Assembly: GCA_963575745.1 (NCBI GenBank)
Contig: CAUYUJ010019920.1
Span: 144,525-168,133 of the forward strand
Direction of reading: 5' to 3'
Length of the DNA: 23,609 nt
DNA from: Prorocentrum cordatum
Taxonomy: Eukaryota > Sar > Dinophyceae > Prorocentrales > Prorocentraceae
Shown here: in pieces, positions 7,687 through 16,865 of the stretch
Layout: each line of letters starts with the position of its first letter
How positions within the stretch are numbered: position 1 is the stretch's first letter
Notes under the pieces: generated by a model
Databases searched by the model: none
What the model saw: the letters and a program-made list of their open reading frames with translations, nothing else
Told to the model about the DNA's origin: nothing
Program-made: the position numbers and the translations under genes

Positions 7687-10384
7687 CTTCTCGCATGGTG
7701 CGCCCCTGGCACGCCACCGTGGTGATGACCCTGCCGTGCGAGAACGGGAAGCCCGTCCGGGTGACCTTGGAGGTGCGGAAGGTGAACGCCTCCGACGTGC
7801 GGGGCTCGAAGAACACCAGCGGGCCCGCGAGGTCCCTCGCGAGGCTGTCGTCGCGGCGCTTCAGGTCGTCCACGAAGGGCGCGCTCGCGTACTTCTCCAT
7901 GCGCACCCAGAACCTCAGCGGCAAGCGCTTCAGGTAGATTCTCTTCTCCCCGTCTCTCTCTGCTCTCTCGACGTCGCCCCGATCCCGAGGGTCCACGACG
8001 ATGTGCACGATCTGCCCCTCGGCGTCCTTGACGAGGCCGTTCTTGAGGTCGAGCGCCTCCAGGAGCCGGATCCGCATGCCCACGTGCACCGGGAGCAGTC
8101 CGTGCATGCCACCGGTATTCTTCGGGTTGGCACAGTTCATCATCTTGGCGGCGTCCTCGACGCTCATCGTCGGTGCAGACCTGTCGGCGGCCTGCACGAG
8201 GAACAGGGGCTTCTTCAGGACGTCCGCGTCCGGCTGAGCAAGCATGTTCATCCAGCGCGCCACGGTGTCCCAGTAGGACCCGATCATGTGGCCGTTCTGG
8301 AACCTCTCCTCCCGGAGCCGGCGATCATCGGGTTTCAGCTGCATGGCGTTCCACGTGGCCCGGATGGCCGGAGGGACCTGCTTCCCCGGCTTGCGCAGGA
8401 ACGCCATGAGGTCCCTGAGTTTCGGGTCCTTGAAGCGGTTGGACGCCTGGAGCTCGAAGCACAGCGGCGTGTTGCAGAAGAGCTTCATCACTGCCTGGTA
8501 CTCTGGAGCGAGGTTGATGCCCGCCGCCGCCAGCTCCTCGAAGCTGGAGATGAGCGACACCTTGCCTCCCGTCGGCTTCAGCTGCAGGAAGTCCCCCAGG
8601 TGGATCACGATGGGCATCCGTCCGAAGGCGCCGCCGACCTGGTCGTACTCCCGCTCCTTCGCGCCCCACTCGGCCTTGCGTCCCAGGTAGGACCGGAACG
8701 CCAACGCCAGCATGTTGTACAGGTTGGGCGAGATCATGCTCACCTCCTCCAGGATCAAGCACCTGACCGCCTCCCACGTGTCCTGCAGCGCTTTCAGCCT
8801 GCCCCCCGCGGGTATGTCCTTGTTCCTGAAGGACTGCACTCCGATGACTCCCGCCCGGTGGCAACTGACGGCCTTGTGAGCGTCCGTGGAGATGTTCGCG
8901 GCCTGGGACCACTTCGCGCAGACTATCAGCGTGGACTTCGCCTTGCCCGTTTCCACAGGGAACAGCGCGTCCATGGCCGGCAGCACGATCTCCTGCACCA
9001 TGGCTGTCTTCCCGCTGCCGCCCTGGCCGAGGAGCAGGAACTGGAACGTCTTCCGCTTCGCGTGCTTGGCCATGCTGCCGTCCTCGATCTTCTGCTCCTC
9101 GTCCCACGCCACGTTGCAGGCGTTCGCGAACGCCGTGACGAACAGGGCCTGGTCGGGCTTCAGAGGGCGGCGCCCCTGCTTCCCCGTGCTCGGGTTGACC
9201 ACGCCGTCCTCGAACTTTTTGACGAGGCGCTTGACGAGGTCGCTGGGCCGCTGCAACTCCTCCGACGGCTCCCACCGCGCCTGCGCCGCCTCGGCCGGCA
9301 TCGCGCCAGCACCCGCTGCCCCGACGTCGTCCGGCTCGGGGGCGTCGTCCGCGGGCACGTCCGCGTCCTTCGTGCCCCCCTTGGCGAACCTCTTTCGCTG
9401 GGTCTCCACCAGGTCCTTCAGCTCTTCTGCGTCGAGGTCGCGCAAAGCCCTGAACGGAGCGAGGACGTCTTCCTTCAGGGCGCGGGCAGCACGCCGCGGC
9501 GCGTCGGCGTCAGTCGGCCCGGGTAGCGCGCCGTTCTCCATCATCGTGGCGGCCTTCTTGAGCTCCTTCACGAATGCCCGCGTGCGCTCGGCGGTGTCGA
9601 AGCGCAAGATCTGCCCGAGCGTCTCGGGGTCGAAGTGGTGCTCCAGGACAACGTTGGCGCCCAGCTTCGCGAAGCCGTCCTGAGCGCGGATGCCCTGGGC
9701 CTCCACCTGCGCGGCGCCCGCCCCCGAATCCTCGGCGCCCTCCCGGAACACGGGGGCCTCCGCGACCTGCACGTCGTCCTTCTGCGGCCTCTTCGGCTTC
9801 GAAGCCTTCGTCTTGGAGATGCCGTCGAAGTTGGCCGCGGTCTTCGTGGTCTCCAGGGCCAGGTACTCCTGCACCGTCAGCATGCTGCTCAGCCAGTTGC
9901 CCAGCTCCGCGCACTGGGCGCACTGGCACGGAGGCTGCACGTCCTCGCGGCGGTCGCTGCGCTTCTCGCGCAGCGCGGACTCGACTTCCTCCGTGTTCCA
10001 GATGCTGGGCGTCGCCCACGACCCGACGTCATTCCTGAGGCACTTCGCCCGGGCCGTCTTCGCCAGTTGCTCCTGGGCGGTGGCGAACGACTCCCAGCCG
10101 CGCTGGAACGGGCCCGCCACGCCCTCCCCCGCCGGCTGCGCCGGCCACTCCGGCTCGCCCTCCGGCGCCGCGCACAGGTGCTCGTACGCGCGGAGGTAGC
10201 GCAGCTCCTTCGTGTCGTTGGGGCCGTCGGCGTCCGGCAGGTGCACTGGCCGGAGCAGCACCGACTTCATGAGGTAGTGCGTCTCCACGTTCGACTCCGC
10301 GCTCGCGAACTGGAAGCCTTCGGCCTTCGGGATGCGCGGCTCGACGGCCAGCCTCTGCGTCCAGTTCCGCGCCGCCGAGTAGGA
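7687..10384 (-). CDS. PIF1-type DNA helicase, main exon
   Basis: The real coding part of this frame starts at about 10384 with TSYSAARNWTQRLAVEPRIP and continues through KAEGFQFAS; the open frame further upstream is a shadow. An acidic and Ala-rich linker follows. The helicase core has LLLGQGGSGKTAMVQEIVLP (Walker A, about 9040-9000), STLIVCAKWSQAAN (motif Ia), CLILEEVSMIS (Walker B with EE for DE, near 8763-8740), IHLGDFLQLKP (motif III, near 8600), ELQASNRFKDPKLRD, LLPVHVGMRIRLLE and TTVACQGRTMREG (motif V). It would unwind DNA 5' to 3' during rolling-circle transposition. The exon ends at 7687 inside a Gly codon. Confidence 0.92.
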
Positions 10385-12129
10385 GGTCGAAGGCGATGTC
10401 GACGTGCAGGGTGCGACCCCCGCTGCCCTCGGGATCCAGCTCCCCGGCCGGAAGGGCATGCAGCGGCCAGTTCCACGCGGTACACCCAGATGCTGTAGAC
10501 GTACAAGCTCATGTCTCGGACAATAGGGTGGTCTCCGCGGTGCATCCAGTCGTCGTGCTGGCTCAGCACTGCGCCCCTGAACTTGCCCTGCGCGAGGCCC
10601 TCGACAGTCGGCCCCGGTGCCTCGGGCACCACTTCGGCCTCGCCTTGCCGCAACTTGTTCAGCGCCTTCGTCACGTCGCGCAGCGAGCTGCCGCTGGCGT
10701 TCGCGATCTGGAACGCCTGGTGCGCGTACTCGATCGTGTCGAACTCCTCGCCGTCGGGGCTGACGTACACCGTCTCGCCCTCGCGCTGCACCTCGCGCCA
10801 CCCTGGCATCGCGACCTGCTGTCCAGTGCCGGGGACCGCGTACGTGATCGAGGCGGCGGGTGCGCTTTCCGCGGTGTCGGCCTGGCCGTACCGCCTGCGC
10901 CAGGACTCCGCGGCGAGGTAGATGGATTTCCGCATGAACACCTTCCAGCAACGGTGCGTCATGAAGGAGAGGTGCCCGAAGAGCATGGGGAAGACCATCT
11001 CGCTGCCGCTCTTCCAGGAGGCCCTGCGGAAGCAGGTCTCGAAGCGGGCCAGCACCTGCAGCGTGCGCTTGAAATCCTCCTTGCGCTTTCCTGCGGCTGT
11101 CGACTGGGCCTCGTCGCCGGCGTCGCCCGCGGCCTGCGCCTCCTTGTCGTCCCACTGGCTCTTCAGGCGGCGCACGCCGTCGAGGAGCTTGCAAAGCACG
11201 TCGTCCATGCTGGGGTTCACCTTCGTGGTGTACGAGTTGACGTAGTAGCTCGTGTTGTGGGCGTCCACGAAGGTGGCCAGCGCGTGCCGCTCCAGGTCGC
11301 GCTGGAGATCGGCGCGCGCAGCGTCGCCACTGTCCACGGCGGGGCTGTCGCGGTTCGCGAGTGCCCTGTAGATCCCGCGCCAGTCGGTGACTACGACGAG
11401 GTCCCACTTCTCCGCGGGCGTGGTGTTCAGATGCTGGAACCATCCCCAGTCCTCCCGGGCGCCCACCGAGAAGTCGGCGTAGCGCTGAGGGTAGAGGCCA
11501 TGGTTGTAGCTCTTGCGGTCATCCTCGTTCGCCGGCGGTTCCAGCTCCGACGCATCCATCCACAGGCGCGGGGGCAGCACCCGTCTCATGTCCTGCACGT
11601 CCACGTTGCACCGCGCCGCGACGAGTGCCGCGTACTTCGTGGAGGTCTCCCCGGGGTGGAGCTGGAAGGTGACGATGCGTCCGGCCATGCCGTAGTCCGT
11701 CTCCCGGAATATGCCGATGCAGCCGCGCAGCGCCTTCCCGCGCGCGCGGAGTCGGCACTCTCGGGAGTCCTCACCCTCGGTCCACGTGCACAATGTCACC
11801 AGGTTGTAGAAGTTGTGGCGGCAGATCTGCGAGCCGCGCGTCCTGTCGGAATGGTACTTGTACTTGTAGCAAGAGGGGCTGCAGACGTGGATGCCGCAGC
11901 CGATGACGAGCTCGCGCACGTCGCGGCACATCTCGCGAATCCACTCCTCGCTCGGGAGAGACTCCGCCAGGGTGCCCCCGCCGCGGTACCTCGGGAAGAT
12001 GCCGGAGGCGCTGCTGGAGAGCGGCCGCCGCCAGTACCCCTTGTTCTCCGCGGCCCTCTGCTCTGTCCACGCCGCAACGTCGTCCACGATCTCGCCGCCG
12101 TTGTTGCGCAGCGGCAGATCGGGGCGAAT
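10385..12129 (-). CDS. Helitron Rep domain, C-terminal half with tyrosine motif
   Basis: The exon opens IRPDLPLRNNGGEIVDDVAA. It carries a Cys/His cluster typical of Helitron Rep proteins (IGCGIHVCSPSCYKYKYHS, RHNFYNLVTLCTW) and FRETDYGMAGRIVTFQLHP, then RCNVDVQDMRRVLPPRLW. The catalytic motif is NTSYYVNSYTTKVNP, with Tyr codons at 11247-11242 and 11232-11230; the last two Tyr are three residues apart, as in Helitron Y-x3-Y. The usual Lys before the second Tyr is Ser. Then come FMTHRCWKVFMRKSIYLAAE and MSLYVYSIWVYRVE. At 10470 and 10385 single extra bases shift the frame; between them the product reads WPLHALPAGELDPEG and LHVDIAFD. Confidence 0.85.
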
Positions 12130-12306
12130 CTGTGAGAGGGGCGATCGGGCAATGCTGCCAGTCTGCTATACCCACCCCCTGCGGGATGGCGCCTGCATAG
12201 GGCACATGGCCGCAGGACACCCCGCAGAGACGCGTGCGCCTTGAGGGTCACGCACAGAGAGGAGTCTGCAGGTGTCGCCACCAGCCTGGCCTGGGACGTC
12301 TCCCAC
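12130..12306. repeat. 177-bp direct repeat, copy B
   Basis: It matches 14596-14772 at a constant offset of 2,466 with only two mismatches (175/177). It includes the intron acceptor and, toward 12306, the 16 exon-like bases GTGGGAGACGTCCCAG. Confidence 0.97.
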
Positions 12307-12439
12307 CCCCCCCCCCTTGCGACACGCGATCACGCACGTCGTCGGGTGGCGGAAGTAGAACAGGAGATGGAGCAGACCTGGCCGGGCAGACCTCGCAGCG
12401 ACAGCAATCCAGAAGAGGCGGTCGGAGAGAAGCGTCAAA

Positions 12440-12812
12440 ATGTGCACCTGGGGGAGACGGCAACCACAAGATGGACGTGTGTACACGACGTCACAATGGG
12501 CACCTGAAAGCACAATATGAACAGCATACAGATTGCGGGCTGGCCAACCGCTTTGTAGGAGAAGAACAGGAAATGCACCTGACGACAACGACCGAGAAAG
12601 GAAGCAACACTGAGAGAGTGTCTCTCGACTGACACCTGTGCGAAAGCAGAACTAGAGGAGGGAAAGACAAAGAGAAACAGGATGAGGAGCACGTCGATAT
12701 GCACCTGCGGGGAGGCAGCGAGCTCGACGCGACGACCCCCCCGACGAGAGACGGCATGGCAAGAGAAAAGATAAGACAATGATGAAGAGGAACGTGTCGA
12801 TATGTACCTGTG
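12440..12812 (-). repeat. Array of CAGGTGCA units inside the large intron
   Basis: On the minus strand pyrimidine-rich stretches repeatedly end in CAGGTGC or close variants: 12810-12804 (GTACA variant), 12707-12701, 12581-12575, 12506-12500 and 12450-12444. Three are followed by a CATATCGAC-like block. A further full copy sits at 14223-14217. Each looks like an acceptor CAG joined to a donor GT. Confidence 0.6.
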
Positions 12813-12963
12813 GGGAGGCGCAACAATGTGAGCTCGACACAAGTCCGCAGGGCTCAACTGCCCGCGGGTCCTGGAGCACCGACAGATCGGCCCCCCCGAC
12901 ACGAGACGACACGATAGAATAGAAAGAAGGAGGAAGACAAGAAAGACGGAGATGCGTTGCCCC

Positions 12964-13045
12964 CGCCCAGAATGGGCTGCTCTTGTCGATTGGGGGCGCC
13001 GGCTCCGCCCAAAATGGGCTGCTCTTATCGACGAGAGCCGGGCTC
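12964..13045. repeat. 42-bp tandem duplication
   Basis: CGCCCAGAATGGGCTGCTCT at 12964 recurs at 13006 as CGCCCAAAATGGGCTGCTCT, both followed by TGTCGA or TATCGA and a GCCGGGCTC-like block. Confidence 0.7.
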
Positions 13046-13154
13046 TGGCCACCTCGAGCACGTGTTTTCGTGCTCCTTTGCAAGAGGTGCCAGTTTGCGG
13101 GGCTGTGACCCCCCCGCAGAGGTTTCTGACATGTCCAAAGAGAGAAGGGAGAGG

Positions 13155-13350
13155 GAGGGGGGGCCAGACCCGACTCCGAGGAGACGTGGGGAGGCGAACT
13201 CCCACGACGCCCAGAGGCTGCGGGACTGAACCCACCAGAAGAACAGAGGAGGGATGGGGCCAGACCCGACTCCGAAGAGACGTGGGGAGGCGAACTCCCA
13301 CGACGCCCAGAGGCTGCGGGACTGAACCCACAAGAAGAAGAGAGGAGGAA
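13155..13350. repeat. 96-bp tandem repeat, two copies
   Basis: GGGCCAGACCCGACTCCGA at 13161 recurs 96 bases later near 13257. The copies are nearly identical through CCCAGAGGCTGCGGGACTGA. The even multiple of three makes the minus-strand frame look like a repeat protein, but it lies in the intron. Confidence 0.85.
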
Positions 13351-14595
13351 AGTGAAAAGGGGGAAGGACCCCCCCGATGAGAGACATCCGTCTCCAAGCG
13401 CCTTGAAGAGGAGAAGAATAGGGATCTGCACAGAGCCGCTGCGGGGTCCACCACGAGGACTCAACCTGTAGTTGTGGATGCTGCGGGCCCAGCGCAAACG
13501 AGGGTCCGAATGCGCAGAGCAAGTCTGTGACAACCGCCACCCACAAACAAACAATCAATCAAAGCTCATGAGCCAGCAGCGAGCACCTACCGGGGCCCCG
13601 CCCTTGCGCCTGCGCGCGAGGTAGTCCGTCGCGCAGGGAGACGAAGAACAAGAGGAGTAACCTGACTTCTGGACGCTGTTCGCGCAGCGCTATTCCGAGA
13701 TGTGACTTACTGTCTCTGCTTCAGAGCACTGGGAAAGTTGACATAAAGCAAATGCCCCACCACCACGGAGCCCCGTGGCATGTAAACAGGGCGCCCCCGC
13801 CGCACTGGCTACTCTTCACGATAAGGAGAACGAAATGCTTGTCCGACGTGTGGTCCGCCGCCGTCCAACATCCTGCAACCTGTCAGAGATGGGGGCGAAA
13901 TCGTAAACCGAAGGAGGGGAGGCCAGCCGGCCGGTCTGGGCCTGTCCAACACGTCACTCTGCCAGGACGTTGGGATTCCGCACATGCACACACAGAAGCG
14001 CAAAGGAGAAAGAAGACGGGCACAAGGGAGAGACAACTGGTCGACATTGCGCGGCGTGCAGCAATCGCTCCGACATGAATGTGGGCACGGTGACAACATG
14101 CACAATCATAAGCATGAAAGGAAGAAAAGAAGGACGCATGGGTGGGAAGGGAGAAGCAATGGATGGATGGATATGGGGGAGGACAACAGAAAGCGAGAAG
14201 AGGAGGGCGTCGAAGTGCACCTGCGGGGGCGCCCCGCCCCGACGCAAAACGACGTGAGAGAATGGAATAGAGAGCTGGATAATGAGGGACACATCGAGAA
14301 GTCTCAGTCGCGTTAGAAGCTCTGTGACAGCAATGTGCAGCTGCGCCCAGCCAAGGCGACGAGGGCGCAGCTGGTGTTGCCACCGGCGGGGAGGACGCCA
14401 GATCAGCTTCCAACAGAGGCAATCAACGATGGATCACAAAACGCATAAAGAATGGGCAAAGAGGGTCGTCACATCATCTGAAGCAATCGCGCCGTCCTCC
14501 GAATGGCGCCGAAGGCCGCATGAAGAAATGACGTAGCACACGCCCTCAGAGACTGACAGCGTCGGTCTCGCAACTCTGGCAAAGCGGCTGATAAC

Positions 14596-14772
14596 CTGTG
14601 AGAGGGGCGATCGGGCAAAGCTACCAGTCTGCTATACCCACCCCCTGCGGGATGGCGCCTGCATAGGGCACATGGCCGCAGGACACCCCGCAGAGACGCG
14701 TGCGCCTTGAGGGTCACGCACAGAGAGGAGTCTGCAGGTGTCGCCACCAGCCTGGCCTGGGACGTCTCCCAC
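14596..14772. repeat. 177-bp direct repeat, copy A
   Basis: Partner of 12130-12306. Its first 16 bases on the minus strand are true exon, coding for the WETSQ region; the other 161 are intron. Inside it a second potential acceptor, CTCTCACAG, ends at 14596. Confidence 0.97.
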
Positions 14773-16865
14773 AGAATCGCCCTGTGGTAGTCGTCTACCT
14801 TGGGCTCGTAGAACCGCAGCTCCCGCGGCTCCGTCTCGCCTCCGTCCCCGAGCTGCTCTGCAGTCGCCATCTCCGCGCCCCCGTCGGCCCGGAAGTACCG
14901 CTTCTCGTTGGGCCCGAACGGCGGCGGCGGCACCGTGACCCCGCACTTGTTCTCGCCCCCCTGCAGCTGCAGGGGCAGCAGCTCCACGGCGCTCTGCTGA
15001 GTGGCGACCACGGCCTGCACCACCTGCCGCATCCACAGGTTCAAGCGCTCCTGGAAGCGCGCCTCGTCGCGCTGCAGCATGTCCAAGAGCACGCGCAGCT
15101 GACCCTGCAGCAGCCAGATGAGGATGTGAGGGTGCAGCGAGCCGCGGCCCTGAGCCTCGACCGGGCCGAAGGCCGCCGCGAGGGGGCCGAACACCGTGGG
15201 CGCGCCCATGAGGTCGGCCGCCACGCCGTCGGATATCCAGTGCTCCGAAGCCTTTCGGACTTCTCCTCGCCGCCACCCGACGGTCTCCGGGCGCAGGCCG
15301 AGGACGTGGACGAAGAACAGCCTCATCATCAGCTCGAACACCACGGCCTGGCCCACGGGGTCCGCGGTGATGCGCTGCGACATCTCGCTGAACGTGACTT
15401 GCTCCGCCCCGGTCAGGTCGTTGTCGAAGGTGTACTCCTCCCCGTGCACGATCAGGATCAGGGGCTGCTTGGTGTCTGCCAGATTCGGGGTGACGAACTG
15501 GACGGGCGGGCCGAAGCGCAGAGTATACGCCTCGCCCTCTCCGCGCAGCTCCCGCCTGTGTCCGTCGGACCCGACTTGGCCGGCAGTGGCCTGGCCCAGG
15601 GTGGCGAAGGCCTTGCGCACCTCGTTCGGGGTGTCCTTGTCCTTGAGGATGCCGTGCAGCGTGGCCTTCCCGCCCGTCTGCTGCGCCCTGAGCTGCACCT
15701 CCTCGATCATCTCCGGCGTGATGTCCGCGCAGGCGCGAGCGGCCCCGAACGCCCCGGGCGTCTTCATGAAGGTGTAGGTGCTGTTGGTCGTCTCCGTGAC
15801 TCTCCAGAAGGAGCACAGCAGGTGCACGTCGTACCAGCAGCTCCGGAAACGACTGATGGGCCTGGCCACGTACTTCTCCTCGTCCGAAGGCACATCGTAC
15901 TCCATCTCCTCCCGCGTGAGAAGATTCTTGATGAAGTGCGCCACGCTGAAGCAGAGCCGAGCCTCCTTCTGCCTCTGCGGGTCCTCATCTCCGTCCGGGG
16001 GGAGCTGGCCGAGGCCCCGGGCGCAGTCCCCGTAGCAGAAGTCCGTGGGCCTGGCAATCGACCAGTACTTCGGATTCCACCAGCTCTCCGCCTTCCTCGA
16101 AGTGGGCACCCGAAGCCTCGCCTTCCGCTGGCCGTCTGGGCCGGGCGGTCCCTGCAAGGAGCGCGGATCGTCCTCGGCGGGAGTCCCCGCGACTCCTGCA
16201 GATCGCGCCAAGTCGCCCGCGCCCTCCTCCGCCAGACAGTTGTTGGTCTCCAGCGCCTGGACGCGCCAGCGCAGCTTCGCCATGTCCTCCCCCGGGGAGA
16301 TCTTCCGACAGCGCGCGTGGAACTCCTGGCAGAGGTCCCGCAGGCGGCAACGCCCGATCTCGTCCAGCTGCAGCGCCCTATCATCGCCTCCCTGGTCCTC
16401 GAGTCTGGACATCAGCTCGTTGGCCACCACGCGACCCGCCTGACTCTCCATCCTCTCGAGCATGCCCTGGAGCGCCGGCAGGGACGTGAGCTCGCTGACG
16501 TCGTCCATGTGGTCCTCGAGGACGGACAGCCACTTGGTCAGCTCCTGCGCGTCCTCGGCGGCCGCGCTCATCTCTGCCTGCGCACCGGTGGTGGCCGACG
16601 CGGGGCCCTGCGCCTGCGCGACGTCGTCCAACGCCGCGTCCGTGGGGACATACTTCGCGCAGGCCAGCATGAAGTCGGGCACGCCCGGCTGCGGTGGGAA
16701 CCGGTCCACGAGGTCCGATCGGTACTGCACGCCCGGGTCATTGTACACGTAGTTGTGCTGCTTCAACAACCGCGCCTGGGCGTCGTACTCCGCCTTGTCG
16801 ACGTGCAGCGCCACCTCCTCCCACATGGCTCTCAAGGCCCTCTCCTGCTTCTGCTCCTCGGTCAG
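14757..16865 (-). CDS. Helitron Rep-like N-terminal domain with HUH motif
   Basis: In the -1 frame relative to the preceding segment, the product runs LTEEQKQERALRAMWEEVAL, then a Gln/Glu-rich linker, then IARPTDFCYGDCARGLGQLP. Next come SRFRSCWYDVHLLCSFWRV, GPPVQFVTPNLADTKQPLIL, and FFVHVLGLRPETVGW. The metal-binding HUH motif is RGSLHPHILIW, with His-Pro-His at 15134-15126, preceded by the FGPVEAQGRG context seen in Helitron Rep domains. Rep nicks and rejoins single strands during rolling-circle transposition; the tyrosines lie in the next exon. The exon ends ILWETSQ at 14757, where a GC-AG intron starts. Confidence 0.87.

Larger units (their letters stand above)
12130..14756 (-). other. 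2,627-nt GC-AG intron framed by a 177-bp direct repeat
   Basis: Joining GACGTCCCAG (ending 14757) to ATTCGCCCCG (starting 12129) restores one frame: WETSQ then IRPDLPLRNNGGEIVDDV. The intron starts GCCAGG and ends CTCTCACAG. Both ends lie in a 177-bp direct repeat, so each copy holds its own GC-AG pair 161 nt apart. The 2.3-kb interior has no supported gene. It holds a 96-bp tandem repeat, a 42-bp duplication and several CAGGTGCA units. Confidence 0.82.

Noticed and set aside
7499-9526. 675-residue open frame on the plus strand
   Set aside because: Antisense to the PIF1 helicase, whose ordered motifs fix the true strand.
10385-11443. N-terminal part of the long 1385-residue minus frame
   Set aside because: Only the part below about 10384 is real. 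Above it the residues are Arg/Gly/Pro-rich, and the overlapping frame carries the Rep tyrosine motif.
12435-13454. 339-residue minus frame with hydrophobic stretches, suggestive of a membrane protein
   Set aside because: It lies in the large intron, and its repeated segment is the 96-bp tandem repeat. Pyrimidine-rich intron sequence naturally yields Leu/Ser/Val-rich residues.
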